In this document: positions 1 to 8,300 of the stretch, piece by piece
Position numbering within the stretch: the first letter of the stretch is position 1
Layout of the letters: the number at the start of each line of letters is the position of its first letter
NCBI RefSeq assembly: GCF_003939025.1
Contig: NZ_RQIH01000017.1
Span: 62,001-126,000 of the forward strand
Source of the DNA: Rhizobium sophoriradicis
GTDB lineage: Bacteria > Pseudomonadota > Alphaproteobacteria > Rhizobiales > Rhizobiaceae
Length of the DNA: 64,000 nt
Direction: 5' to 3'
The notes under the pieces: generated by a model
Databases searched by the model: none
The model's input: the letters and a program-made list of their open reading frames with translations, nothing else
Told to the model about the DNA's origin: nothing
Position numbers and translations under genes: made by a program

Positions 1-241
1 GTTCAATCAGCCCGTCGCGGACCATGCGCGACAGCGTATTGGCCATGGTCGCCTGCTCGATATCGACCCGCTCGAGCAGCTGTTTCTGGGTCAGGCCGTC
101 TTCGCCCCAGAGCTCCAGCAGAATGGGAAACTGACCGGGGGAAAAACCGAGCCCGACCGCGCGCCGGTGCAGCGAGCGGGCAAAACCCTTCGCCAGCTGG
201 CTGGCAAGGTAAGCTCCCGAATCCATGCGGTTAAATCCCAT
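1..241 (-). CDS. MarR-family transcriptional regulator, N-terminal part
   Basis: The gene runs off the left edge, so only about the first 80 residues are visible. They read as an N-terminal helix followed by the start of a winged helix: a segment GFSPGQFPILLEL, then LTQKQLLERVDIEQATMANT as the helix-turn-helix, then LSRMVRDGLIE leading into the wing. This is the usual MarR layout, in which a dimer binds operator DNA and releases it on ligand binding. Two in-frame ATGs (241 and 226) could start it; the first is used here. It reads away from polA, with the small-RNA candidate between them. Its target and ligand cannot be told from this fragment. Confidence 0.8.
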   Translation of the reverse strand, partial: MGFNRMDSGAYLASQLAKGFARSLHRRAVGLGFSPGQFPILLELWGEDGLTQKQLLERVDIEQATMANTLSRMVRDGLIE

Positions 242-336
242 GATTGCAAGTTAGGCTCAAAACCATGCCGGAGACAATGCAGCAAATCGCACAGGACGCT
301 CCAAAAAATGCAGGCTCCGCCATCATTTCGCGGCTG

Positions 337-488
337 GAAAAACAAAAGTCGCCATGACCTGGAGGTTGGCCATGGCGACTTTAAAATGGGGACAAAGGCC
401 CGGAGAGGGGGATAAGGCCTTTGTCCAAGCCTGATGCGGCGGGGGACAAGCCGGTAATCAGACCCGCGGCACGATCAAGCGCCGGTGA
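337..488 (-). ncRNA. Candidate trans-acting small RNA, alpha-r7 (Smr7C)-like
   Basis: Read on the minus strand, this 150-nt stretch has three stems. A GCGGG/CCCGC stem comes first. A perfect 11-bp stem (GGACAAAGGCC, 390-400 with 416-426) follows, with a C-rich loop containing CCCCCTCTCC. Last is a perfect 12-bp stem (AAAGTCGCCATG, 345-356 with 371-382) followed by a T-rich tail (TTTTGTTTTT), which is a good Rho-independent terminator. No convincing ORF lies inside. From memory, the rhizobial alpha-r7 family (Smr7C in Sinorhizobium meliloti) lies between a MarR gene and polA and is about 150 nt long, which matches. The unpaired C/U-rich loops look able to pair with Shine-Dalgarno sequences. 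The 5' end is inferred from the promoter guess. Confidence 0.72.
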
Positions 489-494
489 CATGGA

Positions 495-521
495 TTTGTA
501 ACTGCGAATGTGGTTTTTCAA
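495..521 (-). promoter_or_regulatory. Putative sigma-70-type promoter of the small RNA
   Basis: On the minus strand a TTGAAA hexamer (516-521) is followed after 15 nt by TACAAA (495-500). A start about 7 nt further on gives a transcript of roughly 150 nt ending at the terminator near 337. The spacer is shorter than the usual 17, so the exact hexamers are uncertain. Confidence 0.4.
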
Positions 522-661
522 GGGTCACGCCACGTTACAAATCGGTAACAGTTTGGTGAGCAGGAATCCCTTCTGCATATTTCCTGGAACCCGACCCATA
601 ATCTCTTGGCGCGCCGAACTTTATATGGACCTCGTTCCGTGCCCGCGCTATCCATGCACGC

Positions 662-3655
662 ATGAAAAAAGGCGATCACCTCTTCCTAGTCGATGGTTCC
701 GGTTTCATCTTCCGGGCGTTTCATGCATTACCGCCGCTGACGCGCAAATCGGACGGCCTGCCGGTGGGCGCCGTTTCCGGTTTCTGCAACATGCTGTGGA
801 AGCTCTTGCGGGATGCGCGCAACACCGATGTCGGGGTAACACCGACCCATCTCGCCGTCATCTTCGATTATTCCGCCAAGACCTTTCGCAAGGTTCTCTA
901 CGACGCTTACAAGGCGAACCGTTCGGCCCCGCCCGAAGAGCTCATCCCGCAATTCGGCCTCATCCGCGAGGCGACCCGCGCCTTCAACCTGCCCTGCATC
1001 GAGACCGAAGGCTTCGAGGCTGACGACATCATCGCCACCTATGCCCGCCAGGCCGAGGCGGCAGGCGCCGACGTCACGATCGTTTCCTCCGACAAGGATC
1101 TGATGCAGCTCGTCACAGCAAATGTCCACATGTATGACAGCATGAAGGACAAGCAGATAGGCATTCCCGACGTCGTCGAGAAATGGGGCGTGTCGCCGGA
1201 AAAGATGATCGACCTGCAGGCGATGACCGGCGATTCCGTCGACAATGTGCCCGGCATTCCCGGCATCGGCCCGAAAACCGCCGCCCAGCTGCTTGAGGAA
1301 TACGGCGATCTCGACACGCTGCTCGAACGCGCCACCGAGATCAAGCAGGTCAAGCGCCGCGAGACGATCCTGGCCAATATCGAGATGGCCAGGCTCTCGC
1401 GCGAACTCGTGCGGCTGCGCACCGACGTGCCGCTCGATCTCGATCTCGACGCGCTGGTACTGGAGCCGCAGAACGGTCCGAAGCTGATCGGCTTTCTCAA
1501 GACGATGGAATTCACTTCGTTGACGCGCCGCGTCGCCGAAGTCTGTGATTGCGATGCGAGCGCCATCGAACCGGCGGTCGTTCCTATCGAATGGGGCGCG
1601 GCTGCCCGTGGTCCCGATCTCGATGCGGCCGAGCCGGAGCCGGTTGCCGGCGGCATTCCCGACGTCTCAGGGCAATCCGTGTCCGTGCCGGCGCGTGCGA
1701 AGGCTGGCGTCGAAGGTACCTTTTCGCCTGCCGATCTTGCCAAGGCGCGGGCTGAAGCGTTTGCCACGCTGCCCTTTGACCATTCGACCTATGAAACGAT
1801 CCGCGATCTGGCGGCACTCGACCGATGGATCGCCGATGCGCGCGACACCGGCCTCGTCGCTTTCGATACCGAGACCACGTCACTGGATGCGATGCAGGCG
1901 GAGCTTGTCGGATTTGCGATGGCGATCGCCGACAATGTCGCCGATCCCACCGGCACGAAGATCCGCGCCGCCTATGTGCCGCTTGCCCACAAAAATGGTG
2001 TCGGTGATCTGCTCGGCGGCGGCCTTGCCGAAAACCAGATCCCGATGCGCGATGCTCTGCCGCGCCTGAAGGCATTACTTGAAGACGAATCGGTTCTGAA
2101 GGTCGCCCAGAACCTGAAATACGACTATCTGCTGTTGAAGCGCTACGGCATCGAGACGAAGAGTTTCGACGACACGATGCTGATTTCCTACGTGCTCGAC
2201 GCCGGCACCGGCGCTCATGGCATGGATCCGCTTTCGGAAAAATTCCTCGGTCACACGCCGATCCCCTACAAGGACGTGGCGGGCAGCGGCAAGGCGAACG
2301 TCACCTTCGATCTGGTCGATATCGACCGCGCCACCCATTACGCCGCCGAAGACGCCGATGTGACGCTGCGCCTCTGGCTGGTGCTGAAGCCGCGGCTGGC
2401 GGCGGCAGGGCTGACCAGCGTCTATGAACGGCTGGAGCGGCCGCTGTTGCCCGTGCTCGCCCGCATGGAAGCGCGCGGCGTCACCGTAGACCGGCAGATC
2501 CTGTCGCGCCTGTCCGGCGAACTGGCCCAGGGTGCGGCGCGGCTGGAGGACGAAATCTATACGCTGGCCGGCGAGCGTTTCAATATCGGTTCGCCGAAGC
2601 AGCTGGGCGATATTCTGTTCGGCAAGATGGGTCTTGCCGGCGGCAGCAAGACGAAGACCGGGCAATGGTCGACCTCCGCCTCGGTGCTCGAGGATCTCGC
2701 CGCCGCCGGGTTCGAACTGCCGCGCAAGATCGTCGACTGGCGTCAGCTCACCAAGCTGAAATCGACCTATACCGACGCGCTTCCAGGCTATGTGCATCCG
2801 GAGACCAAGCGGGTCCACACCTCCTACTCGCTGGCATCGACGACGACAGGGCGGCTGTCTTCCTCCGAGCCGAACCTGCAGAATATTCCGGTGCGCACCG
2901 CTGAAGGCCGCAAGATCCGCACCGCCTTCATCTCGACACCGGGCCACAAGCTGATTTCCGCCGATTACAGCCAGATCGAACTGCGTGTGCTTGCCCATGT
3001 GGCCGAGATCCCGCAGCTGACCAAGGCCTTCGAGGATGGCGTCGACATCCATGCCATGACCGCGTCGGAAATGTTCGGGGTGCCGGTCGAAGGCATGCCG
3101 GGCGAAGTTCGCCGCCGCGCCAAGGCGATCAATTTCGGCATCATCTACGGCATCTCGGCCTTCGGGCTCGCCAATCAGCTTTCGATCGAGCGGTCGGAAG
3201 CCGGCGACTATATCAAGAAATATTTCGAGCGTTTCCCCGGCATCCGCGATTATATGGAAAGCCGCAAGGCCATGGCGCGCGACAAGGGTTACGTCGAGAC
3301 GATTTTCGGCCGGCGAATCAACTATCCCGAAATCCGTTCTTCCAATCCGTCGGTGCGCGCCTTCAACGAGCGGGCCGCGATCAACGCGCCGATCCAGGGC
3401 TCGGCCGCCGACGTCATCCGCCGGGCGATGATCAAGATGGAGCCGGCGCTTGTTGAAGCCGGTCTTGCCGAGCGTGTCCGCATGCTCCTGCAGGTGCACG
3501 ACGAACTCATCTTCGAAGTCGAAGATGAGGATGTCGACAAGGCCATGCCGATCATCGTCTCGGTCATGGAAAACGCCACCATGCCGGCGCTCGAAATGCG
3601 CGTGCCGCTGCGCGTCGATGCGCGCGCCGCCACCAATTGGGATGAGGCGCATTAA
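662..3655 (+). CDS. polA: DNA polymerase I
   Basis: Fills gaps and removes RNA primers during replication and repair. The N-terminal 5' nuclease domain shows LVDGSGFIFRAFHAL, the acidic GFEADDIIATYA and SSDKDLMQLV. After an alanine/proline-rich linker near residues 300-370, the 3'-5' exonuclease domain has its catalytic D402-T-E404, NLKYDYLLLKRYG and YAAEDADVTL, so proofreading should be intact. The polymerase domain has motif A DYSQIELR (768 onward), motif B RRRAKAINFGIIYG and motif C VHDE (945-948). At 997 residues it is somewhat longer than the E. coli enzyme (928) because of the linker. It starts at the ATG after CGCACGC; no strong ribosome site is visible. Single gene, not obviously in an operon. 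Confidence 0.98.
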   Translation: MKKGDHLFLVDGSGFIFRAFHALPPLTRKSDGLPVGAVSGFCNMLWKLLRDARNTDVGVTPTHLAVIFDYSAKTFRKVLYDAYKANRSAPPEELIPQFGLIREATRAFNLPCIETEGFEADDIIATYARQAEAAGADVTIVSSDKDLMQLVTANVHMYDSMKDKQIGIPDVVEKWGVSPEKMIDLQAMTGDSVDNVPGIPGIGPKTAAQLLEEYGDLDTLLERATEIKQVKRRETILANIEMARLSRELVRLRTDVPLDLDLDALVLEPQNGPKLIGFLKTMEFTSLTRRVAEVCDCDASAIEPAVVPIEWGAAARGPDLDAAEPEPVAGGIPDVSGQSVSVPARAKAGVEGTFSPADLAKARAEAFATLPFDHSTYETIRDLAALDRWIADARDTGLVAFDTETTSLDAMQAELVGFAMAIADNVADPTGTKIRAAYVPLAHKNGVGDLLGGGLAENQIPMRDALPRLKALLEDESVLKVAQNLKYDYLLLKRYGIETKSFDDTMLISYVLDAGTGAHGMDPLSEKFLGHTPIPYKDVAGSGKANVTFDLVDIDRATHYAAEDADVTLRLWLVLKPRLAAAGLTSVYERLERPLLPVLARMEARGVTVDRQILSRLSGELAQGAARLEDEIYTLAGERFNIGSPKQLGDILFGKMGLAGGSKTKTGQWSTSASVLEDLAAAGFELPRKIVDWRQLTKLKSTYTDALPGYVHPETKRVHTSYSLASTTTGRLSSSEPNLQNIPVRTAEGRKIRTAFISTPGHKLISADYSQIELRVLAHVAEIPQLTKAFEDGVDIHAMTASEMFGVPVEGMPGEVRRRAKAINFGIIYGISAFGLANQLSIERSEAGDYIKKYFERFPGIRDYMESRKAMARDKGYVETIFGRRINYPEIRSSNPSVRAFNERAAINAPIQGSAADVIRRAMIKMEPALVEAGLAERVRMLLQVHDELIFEVEDEDVDKAMPIIVSVMENATMPALEMRVPLRVDARAATNWDEAH

Positions 3656-3750
3656 CCGCCTCCCCAAAACCAAAAAGATTTTTCCGGTTCACGCAACTCA
3701 TTGAAATGGCAACGGTTTGTCTCTGCAGGGCGTACCGGAACGATGCGGCT

Positions 3751-3777
3751 GGAAGGAACTTATTAACCTTCCTTTTC
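3751..3777 (+). terminator. Possible weak terminator after polA
   Basis: A 6-bp stem GGAAGG/CCTTCC with a 10-nt loop is followed by TTTTCT. It lies between polA and the translocase gene. The stem is short, so termination is only a possibility. Confidence 0.35.
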
Positions 3778-3810
3778 TATCCCGGTAGGGTCGTAATTTG
3801 TCAGGCATGA

Positions 3811-6183
3811 GTGAGTAGCGGACGCATGCGTTTTCCCAGAACCAATTTGACGGATGCCGCAGATTTTTCCAGCGGGCTTGAAACCGAGCTTGCGGAGGAA
3901 AATCCCGGCGAAAAGCCGGCGGCGCCGATCTGGCAGAGCAACTTCTCGCTCGCGCCGAATGTTCGCTTCACCCGCACCCCGGAAACGCTGATCAGCCGGC
4001 GCCGTCCGTCGAACGAGCCCGTTCGCGACGAATCGCAGCTCGAGCAGCAACCGATACGGATAGAACCGGTCGCCGTCGATGTGCCTTTCGACATCTATCT
4101 GCCGGAGCCGAGCGAGCTTGCCGCAGCCCCGGCCCCGATGATCGAGATGCCGCAGCCGGCCGCCGGCCGGGCGGAGGCGCCTGCCTTGCGCGCTGCGTCC
4201 GAACTGTCTTCGATTTCCGATTTCGCCTTCTGGGAAGTCATGGCCTTCGAAGAAGGCGAGCCGGTCCGCACCCACCCGATTGTTGTTCCGAAGATCGAGA
4301 CCACGCCCGAATCAATCACCTCCCTGTTCCGCGTCATGGAATGGCGTCCGGGCGCGCCGAAACCAGCTCCCGCGGCAACGCGCCCGATCCAGCCGCCGGC
4401 CGCAAGACCCGCATCGGCAGCTCTGCGGCAGCCGGCCGCGATATCCCTGGAAAAGCCGGTTCGTGCTCCGGAGCCGATCGTGCTGGCGCCGAGAGGCGTG
4501 CCCCAGGCACCCCAGACCGCGCCAATGCCGCAGGCTGCACCGTTGCCCCAGGCTACACCGTTGCCCCAGGCAGTCCCGGCGCCTCGGCCAACGCCGCCTG
4601 TCGCCGCAGTTCTGCCGTCGCCGCGCCTGATGGCACGACCGGAAAAGGTCGATGCATCAGGCTATGAATTCCCGCCGCGCGCCCTGTTGCAGGAGCCGCC
4701 GGAACGGCTTGGCGAGATCATGTCGCAGGAGACGCTGGAGCAGAATGCCGGCCTTCTGGAAAGCGTACTGGAAGATTTCGGCATCAAGGGCGAGATCATT
4801 CATGTCCGCCCCGGCCCGGTCGTCACCCTCTATGAATTCGAGCCGGCGCCCGGCGTGAAGTCATCGCGCGTCATCGGCCTTGCCGACGATATCGCCCGCT
4901 CGATGTCGGCGCTTTCGGCCCGCGTCGCCGTCGTTCCCGGCCGCAACGTCATCGGGATCGAACTGCCGAATGTCACCCGTGAAACAGTCTATTTCCGCGA
5001 GATGATCGAGAGCCAGGATTTCGACAAGAGCGGCTATAAGCTGGCGCTCGGCCTCGGCAAGACCATCGGTGGCGAGCCCGTGATCGCCGAGCTTGCCAAG
5101 ATGCCGCATCTGCTTGTCGCCGGCACCACCGGCTCGGGCAAATCAGTCGCCATCAACACGATGATCCTGTCGCTGCTCTATCGCATGACGCCGGAACAGT
5201 GCCGGCTGATCATGGTCGATCCGAAGATGCTCGAACTCTCCGTCTATGATGGCATCCCGCATCTGCTGACGCCGGTCGTCACCGACCCGAAGAAGGCGGT
5301 CATGGCGCTGAAATGGGCGGTGCGCGAGATGGAGGAGCGTTATCGCAAGATGTCGCGCCTCGGCGTCCGCAACATCGACGGCTATAATGGCCGCGTCTCC
5401 CAGGCGCGCGAAAAGGGCGAGACCATCCATATCATGGTCCAGACCGGTTTCGACAGGGGAACCGGCGCGCCGGTCGAGGAGCAGCAGGAGCTGGATCTCG
5501 CGCCGATGCCCTATATCGTGGTCATCGTCGACGAAATGGCCGACCTGATGATGGTCGCCGGCAAGGAGATCGAAGGCGCGATTCAGCGTCTGGCGCAGAT
5601 GGCGCGTGCGGCCGGTATTCACCTGATCATGGCGACGCAGCGCCCGTCGGTCGACGTCATCACCGGCACGATCAAGGCGAACTTCCCGACCCGCATCTCC
5701 TTCCAGGTCACCTCGAAGATCGACAGCCGCACCATTCTCGGCGAACAGGGCGCCGAGCAGCTGCTCGGCCAGGGCGACATGCTGCACATGCAGGGCGGCG
5801 GCAGGATTGCCCGCGTGCACGGTCCGTTTGTTTCGGATGCCGAGGTCGAAAAGGTCGTTGCCCATCTGAAAACGCAAGGGCGTCCCGAATATCTCAACAC
5901 CGTCACCGCCGACGAAGAGGAAGAGCCGGAAGAGGAAGAGGCCGGCGCCGTGTTCGACAAGAGCGCCATGGCCTCCGAGGACGGCAACGAGCTCTACGAG
6001 CAGGCCGTCAAGGTCGTCATGCGCGACAAGAAGTGCTCGACCTCCTACATCCAGCGCCGCCTCGGCATCGGCTATAACCGCGCCGCCTCATTGGTCGAAC
6101 GCATGGAAAAGGAAGGCCTGGTCGGCCCGGCCAATCATGTCGGCAAGCGCGAGATCGTTTCGGGACGAGGCGACGGGGAATAG
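3811..6183 (+). CDS. ftsK: FtsK/SpoIIIE-family DNA translocase without membrane domain
   Basis: ATP-driven double-stranded DNA motor of the kind that clears chromosome termini from the division site. The first 290 or so residues are a low-complexity Pro/Ala linker with short tandem PLPQA/PMPQA repeats, and no hydrophobic segments are seen, so the usual four N-terminal membrane helices of FtsK are absent. Then come the alpha/beta motor domains: LGEIMSQETLEQNAGLLES, Walker A GTTGSGKS (438-445) and Walker B VIVDE (571-575). The C-terminal gamma winged helix (QAVKVVMRDKKCSTSYIQRR through GNYxRAA-like GYNRAASLVERMEKEG) recognises KOPS-type DNA. GTG at 3811 is used as start; ATG at 3826 is an alternative. 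It ends in front of the mosaic repeat. Confidence 0.93.
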   Translation: MSSGRMRFPRTNLTDAADFSSGLETELAEENPGEKPAAPIWQSNFSLAPNVRFTRTPETLISRRRPSNEPVRDESQLEQQPIRIEPVAVDVPFDIYLPEPSELAAAPAPMIEMPQPAAGRAEAPALRAASELSSISDFAFWEVMAFEEGEPVRTHPIVVPKIETTPESITSLFRVMEWRPGAPKPAPAATRPIQPPAARPASAALRQPAAISLEKPVRAPEPIVLAPRGVPQAPQTAPMPQAAPLPQATPLPQAVPAPRPTPPVAAVLPSPRLMARPEKVDASGYEFPPRALLQEPPERLGEIMSQETLEQNAGLLESVLEDFGIKGEIIHVRPGPVVTLYEFEPAPGVKSSRVIGLADDIARSMSALSARVAVVPGRNVIGIELPNVTRETVYFREMIESQDFDKSGYKLALGLGKTIGGEPVIAELAKMPHLLVAGTTGSGKSVAINTMILSLLYRMTPEQCRLIMVDPKMLELSVYDGIPHLLTPVVTDPKKAVMALKWAVREMEERYRKMSRLGVRNIDGYNGRVSQAREKGETIHIMVQTGFDRGTGAPVEEQQELDLAPMPYIVVIVDEMADLMMVAGKEIEGAIQRLAQMARAAGIHLIMATQRPSVDVITGTIKANFPTRISFQVTSKIDSRTILGEQGAEQLLGQGDMLHMQGGGRIARVHGPFVSDAEVEKVVAHLKTQGRPEYLNTVTADEEEEPEEEEAGAVFDKSAMASEDGNELYEQAVKVVMRDKKCSTSYIQRRLGIGYNRAASLVERMEKEGLVGPANHVGKREIVSGRGDGE

Positions 6184-6219
6184 TCGCCAAGTCGCCTGTT
6201 CCGATTGTTCAATTGAAAG

Positions 6220-6498
6220 ATAGGCAACTTCTTCAGATGAGTCATTCACGGCGCGGACGCGCCGTGGCTGGATCTCTGTGACAAGCACAGAGATGAGGGT
6301 GGGTGGGTAAGCGCTTCCGCCAAGATTTCTAATGGCAAAAGCTGTTCCGTCCCGCGACAGTGGATGGGAGGCTCTACCTCTCCTCCCTCATCTCTGTGCT
6401 TGTCACAGAGATCCAGCGCGCCGAGGACCTCTCTTCGCGGTACATCACGTCGCTTGCCGGACGTGCAATTCCTGCCGCTGGCCTGATCAGTTGCCTAT
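6220..6498. repeat. Rhizobial intergenic mosaic (RIME-like) palindromic element
   Basis: A perfect 32-bp inverted repeat lies at 6268-6299 and 6385-6416 (each begins or ends CTGGATCTCTGTG). Each arm is itself a hairpin (ATCTCTGTG, 5-nt loop, CACAGAGAT). An outer inverted pair ATAGGCAACT/AGTTGCCTAT (6220-6229, 6489-6498) encloses it, and a further 8-bp hairpin CACGGCGC/GCGCCGTG is at 6247-6266. No ORF is supported in this 371-nt gap between ftsK and phnN. The CTGTG-CTTGT-CACAG core resembles the RIME elements described in rhizobia; that assignment is from memory. It may also end transcription of the two converging genes. Confidence 0.75.
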
Positions 6499-6554
6499 TT
6501 ATCCGGTTCGGACAGCGAGGGCCTGCGGCATCGCAAATTTCTGCTGTCGTTCGT

Positions 6555-7151
6555 CTACTGAACGTCCGCCAGCAGTCCGTCGAGGATCGCGATCATCTTC
6601 TGCTCGGCCGCTTCGATGGAACCGCTATTGTCGAGCTCCGTCACATCGTAGTCGCCGCGCACCGTCAGCGGCCCGCGGGCGAGTCTCGCCATGATATCCT
6701 CATGCGTCTCGCGCCCACGCGCCTCCAGCCGGCCGGCGAGCACCTCGGCGCTGGCGGTGACGTTGATGACCTTCAGCCGCGGGAAGGCGGCCTGGAAGCG
6801 ATGCAGCGCGGAGCGCGAGCCGTTGGCGACAACGATATGGCCCCTCGACAGCGCCACCGAGACTTCGGCCGGAATGCCGTATTTCAGACCATGGGCTTCC
6901 CACCAGACGGCAAAGGAGCCCGACTGCTCCATGGCGGCAAACCCTTCGAGGGAGACGGAAAGATGATCCTCGCCGCCGGCGCCGCGGTGGCGGGTAATGA
7001 CGCGGCGGGTGAAGTGAATGTCAGCGCGGCCGGCGAAATGCCGGGCGGCAAGGTTCATCAGCGTGTCCTTGCCGGCGCCACTCGGCCCGACGACGACGAC
7101 CATGATGCCGCGTTCGGCGCCGGCACCGGGATGGGGTTGGTGCGGGCTCAT
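6555..7151 (-). CDS. phnN: Ribose 1,5-bisphosphate phosphokinase PhnN
   Basis: Phosphorylates ribose 1,5-bisphosphate to PRPP, the last step that returns the sugar of C-P lyase intermediates to metabolism. The guanylate-kinase-like fold is shown by the P-loop GPSGAGKD (22-29) and by a body of 198 residues, normal for the family. It is the last gene of the phn operon and its ATG overlaps the phnM stop codon (ATGA), so the two are translationally coupled. Cytosolic. Confidence 0.95.
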   Translation of the reverse strand: MSPHQPHPGAGAERGIMVVVVGPSGAGKDTLMNLAARHFAGRADIHFTRRVITRHRGAGGEDHLSVSLEGFAAMEQSGSFAVWWEAHGLKYGIPAEVSVALSRGHIVVANGSRSALHRFQAAFPRLKVINVTASAEVLAGRLEARGRETHEDIMARLARGPLTVRGDYDVTELDNSGSIEAAEQKMIAILDGLLADVQ

Positions 7152-8287
7152 GCGACACGGCGTCCCTGGCGCCAGACGGAGCGTGTCACCGGCACGCCAT
7201 GCGAACGGTGGACGCGGACGAGATCGGCGCGCAGCCCGGTCGCGATCCGTCCGCGATCGTCGAGGCTGACGGTGCGGGCGGGCGTCGACGTCACCATGGC
7301 GATCGCCTTCGGCAGCGTGATGCTCTCGACCTCGTCGGCGAGGATGAAGGGCGCGTGCAGCAGGCTGAGCGGCACGTAGTCGGAGGACAGCACATCGAGC
7401 ACGCCCATTTCGGCGAGGTCGCGGGCGGCGATGTTGCCGGAATGGGATTTGCCGCGAACGATGTTGGGCGCCCCCATCAGCACGCTCATGCCGTGCTCGT
7501 GCGAGGCGCGGGCGGCATCGAAGCTGGTCGGGAATTCGGCGAGCCGCACGCCGTTGTCGATCGCCTCGTCGACATGGGCGAGTGTGGCGTCGTCATGGCT
7601 TGCCACCGTGATGCCGCGTTCGGCGCAGACCTTGGCGATGGCGTTGCGGTGCGGGGTCGAGTTGCGCGCCGATTCCGCCTGCCGCTTGGCGACGAAACGG
7701 GCGAAGACCTCGTCGCTCAAGCCCCGCTTCTTTTGGTAGTAGAAGATATATTGATCCATCGTCTGGAACTGCCGCTGGCCGGGCGCATGATCCATCAGCG
7801 AGACGAGCCGCACATGCGGATCCTCCTCGAAATCCGCGAAATGTGCGAGCACATTGTCGGCCGAGACCTCGCAGCGCAGGTGCAGAAGGTGCTCGGCGCG
7901 CAGCCGGCCCTCCCTCTCCGCCGACTGAATGGCGTCGGCCATGTCGCGCATCTCGCCAAGTTCGAAGCCGCCGTCCTCGTCCGCACCCATGCGCAGGCAA
8001 TCGAACACCGTGGTGATGCCGGATGTAACGATCTGGGCGTCATGCGCCTGGACCGCGGCGGTCTTGTTCCAGCGAATGCCGGGACGCGGCTGATAATGCC
8101 CTTCGAGATGGTCGGTGTGTAGCTCGACGAGCCCCGGAATGATGAAGTCCCCTTCGAAATCTTCGCCGGCTACCGAGTTTCCTTCGGAAATATCGGCGAT
8201 CTTTCCGTCGCGGATGAGGATCGATCCGGCGAGGACGTCATCCTCGAGAACGATGCGGGCATTGGAAAACACAGTCTCTTTGCTCAT
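7148..8287 (-). CDS. phnM: Alpha-D-ribose 1-methylphosphonate 5-triphosphate diphosphatase PhnM
   Basis: Amidohydrolase-fold enzyme that removes pyrophosphate from the triphosphate formed by the PhnGHIL complex, giving the substrate for PhnJ. The metal-binding segment ELHTDHLEGHYQPRPG near residue 60 and later conserved residues (SHDDATLAHVDEA, SDYVPLSLLHAPF) are intact. A longer reading frame extends to 8380, but the ATG at 8287 (MSKETVFSNARIV) matches the family start and gives 379 residues. It overlaps phnN by 4 nt and follows the DUF1045 gene by 13 nt. Confidence 0.96.
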   Translation of the reverse strand: MSKETVFSNARIVLEDDVLAGSILIRDGKIADISEGNSVAGEDFEGDFIIPGLVELHTDHLEGHYQPRPGIRWNKTAAVQAHDAQIVTSGITTVFDCLRMGADEDGGFELGEMRDMADAIQSAEREGRLRAEHLLHLRCEVSADNVLAHFADFEEDPHVRLVSLMDHAPGQRQFQTMDQYIFYYQKKRGLSDEVFARFVAKRQAESARNSTPHRNAIAKVCAERGITVASHDDATLAHVDEAIDNGVRLAEFPTSFDAARASHEHGMSVLMGAPNIVRGKSHSGNIAARDLAEMGVLDVLSSDYVPLSLLHAPFILADEVESITLPKAIAMVTSTPARTVSLDDRGRIATGLRADLVRVHRSHGVPVTRSVWRQGRRVA

Positions 8288-8300
8288 CTCGTCAGGTCTT

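Noticed and set aside
2075..3673. 532-codon open frame antisense to polA
   Set aside because: High-GC antisense shadow; composition is Arg/His/Asp-rich without domain motifs, and the plus strand clearly encodes PolA.
4525..4580. Tandem DNA repeat in ftsK as a mobile or CRISPR-like array
   Set aside because: The repeats keep frame and encode the Pro/Ala/Gln linker, so they are coding repeats. No CRISPR array is present anywhere in the window.
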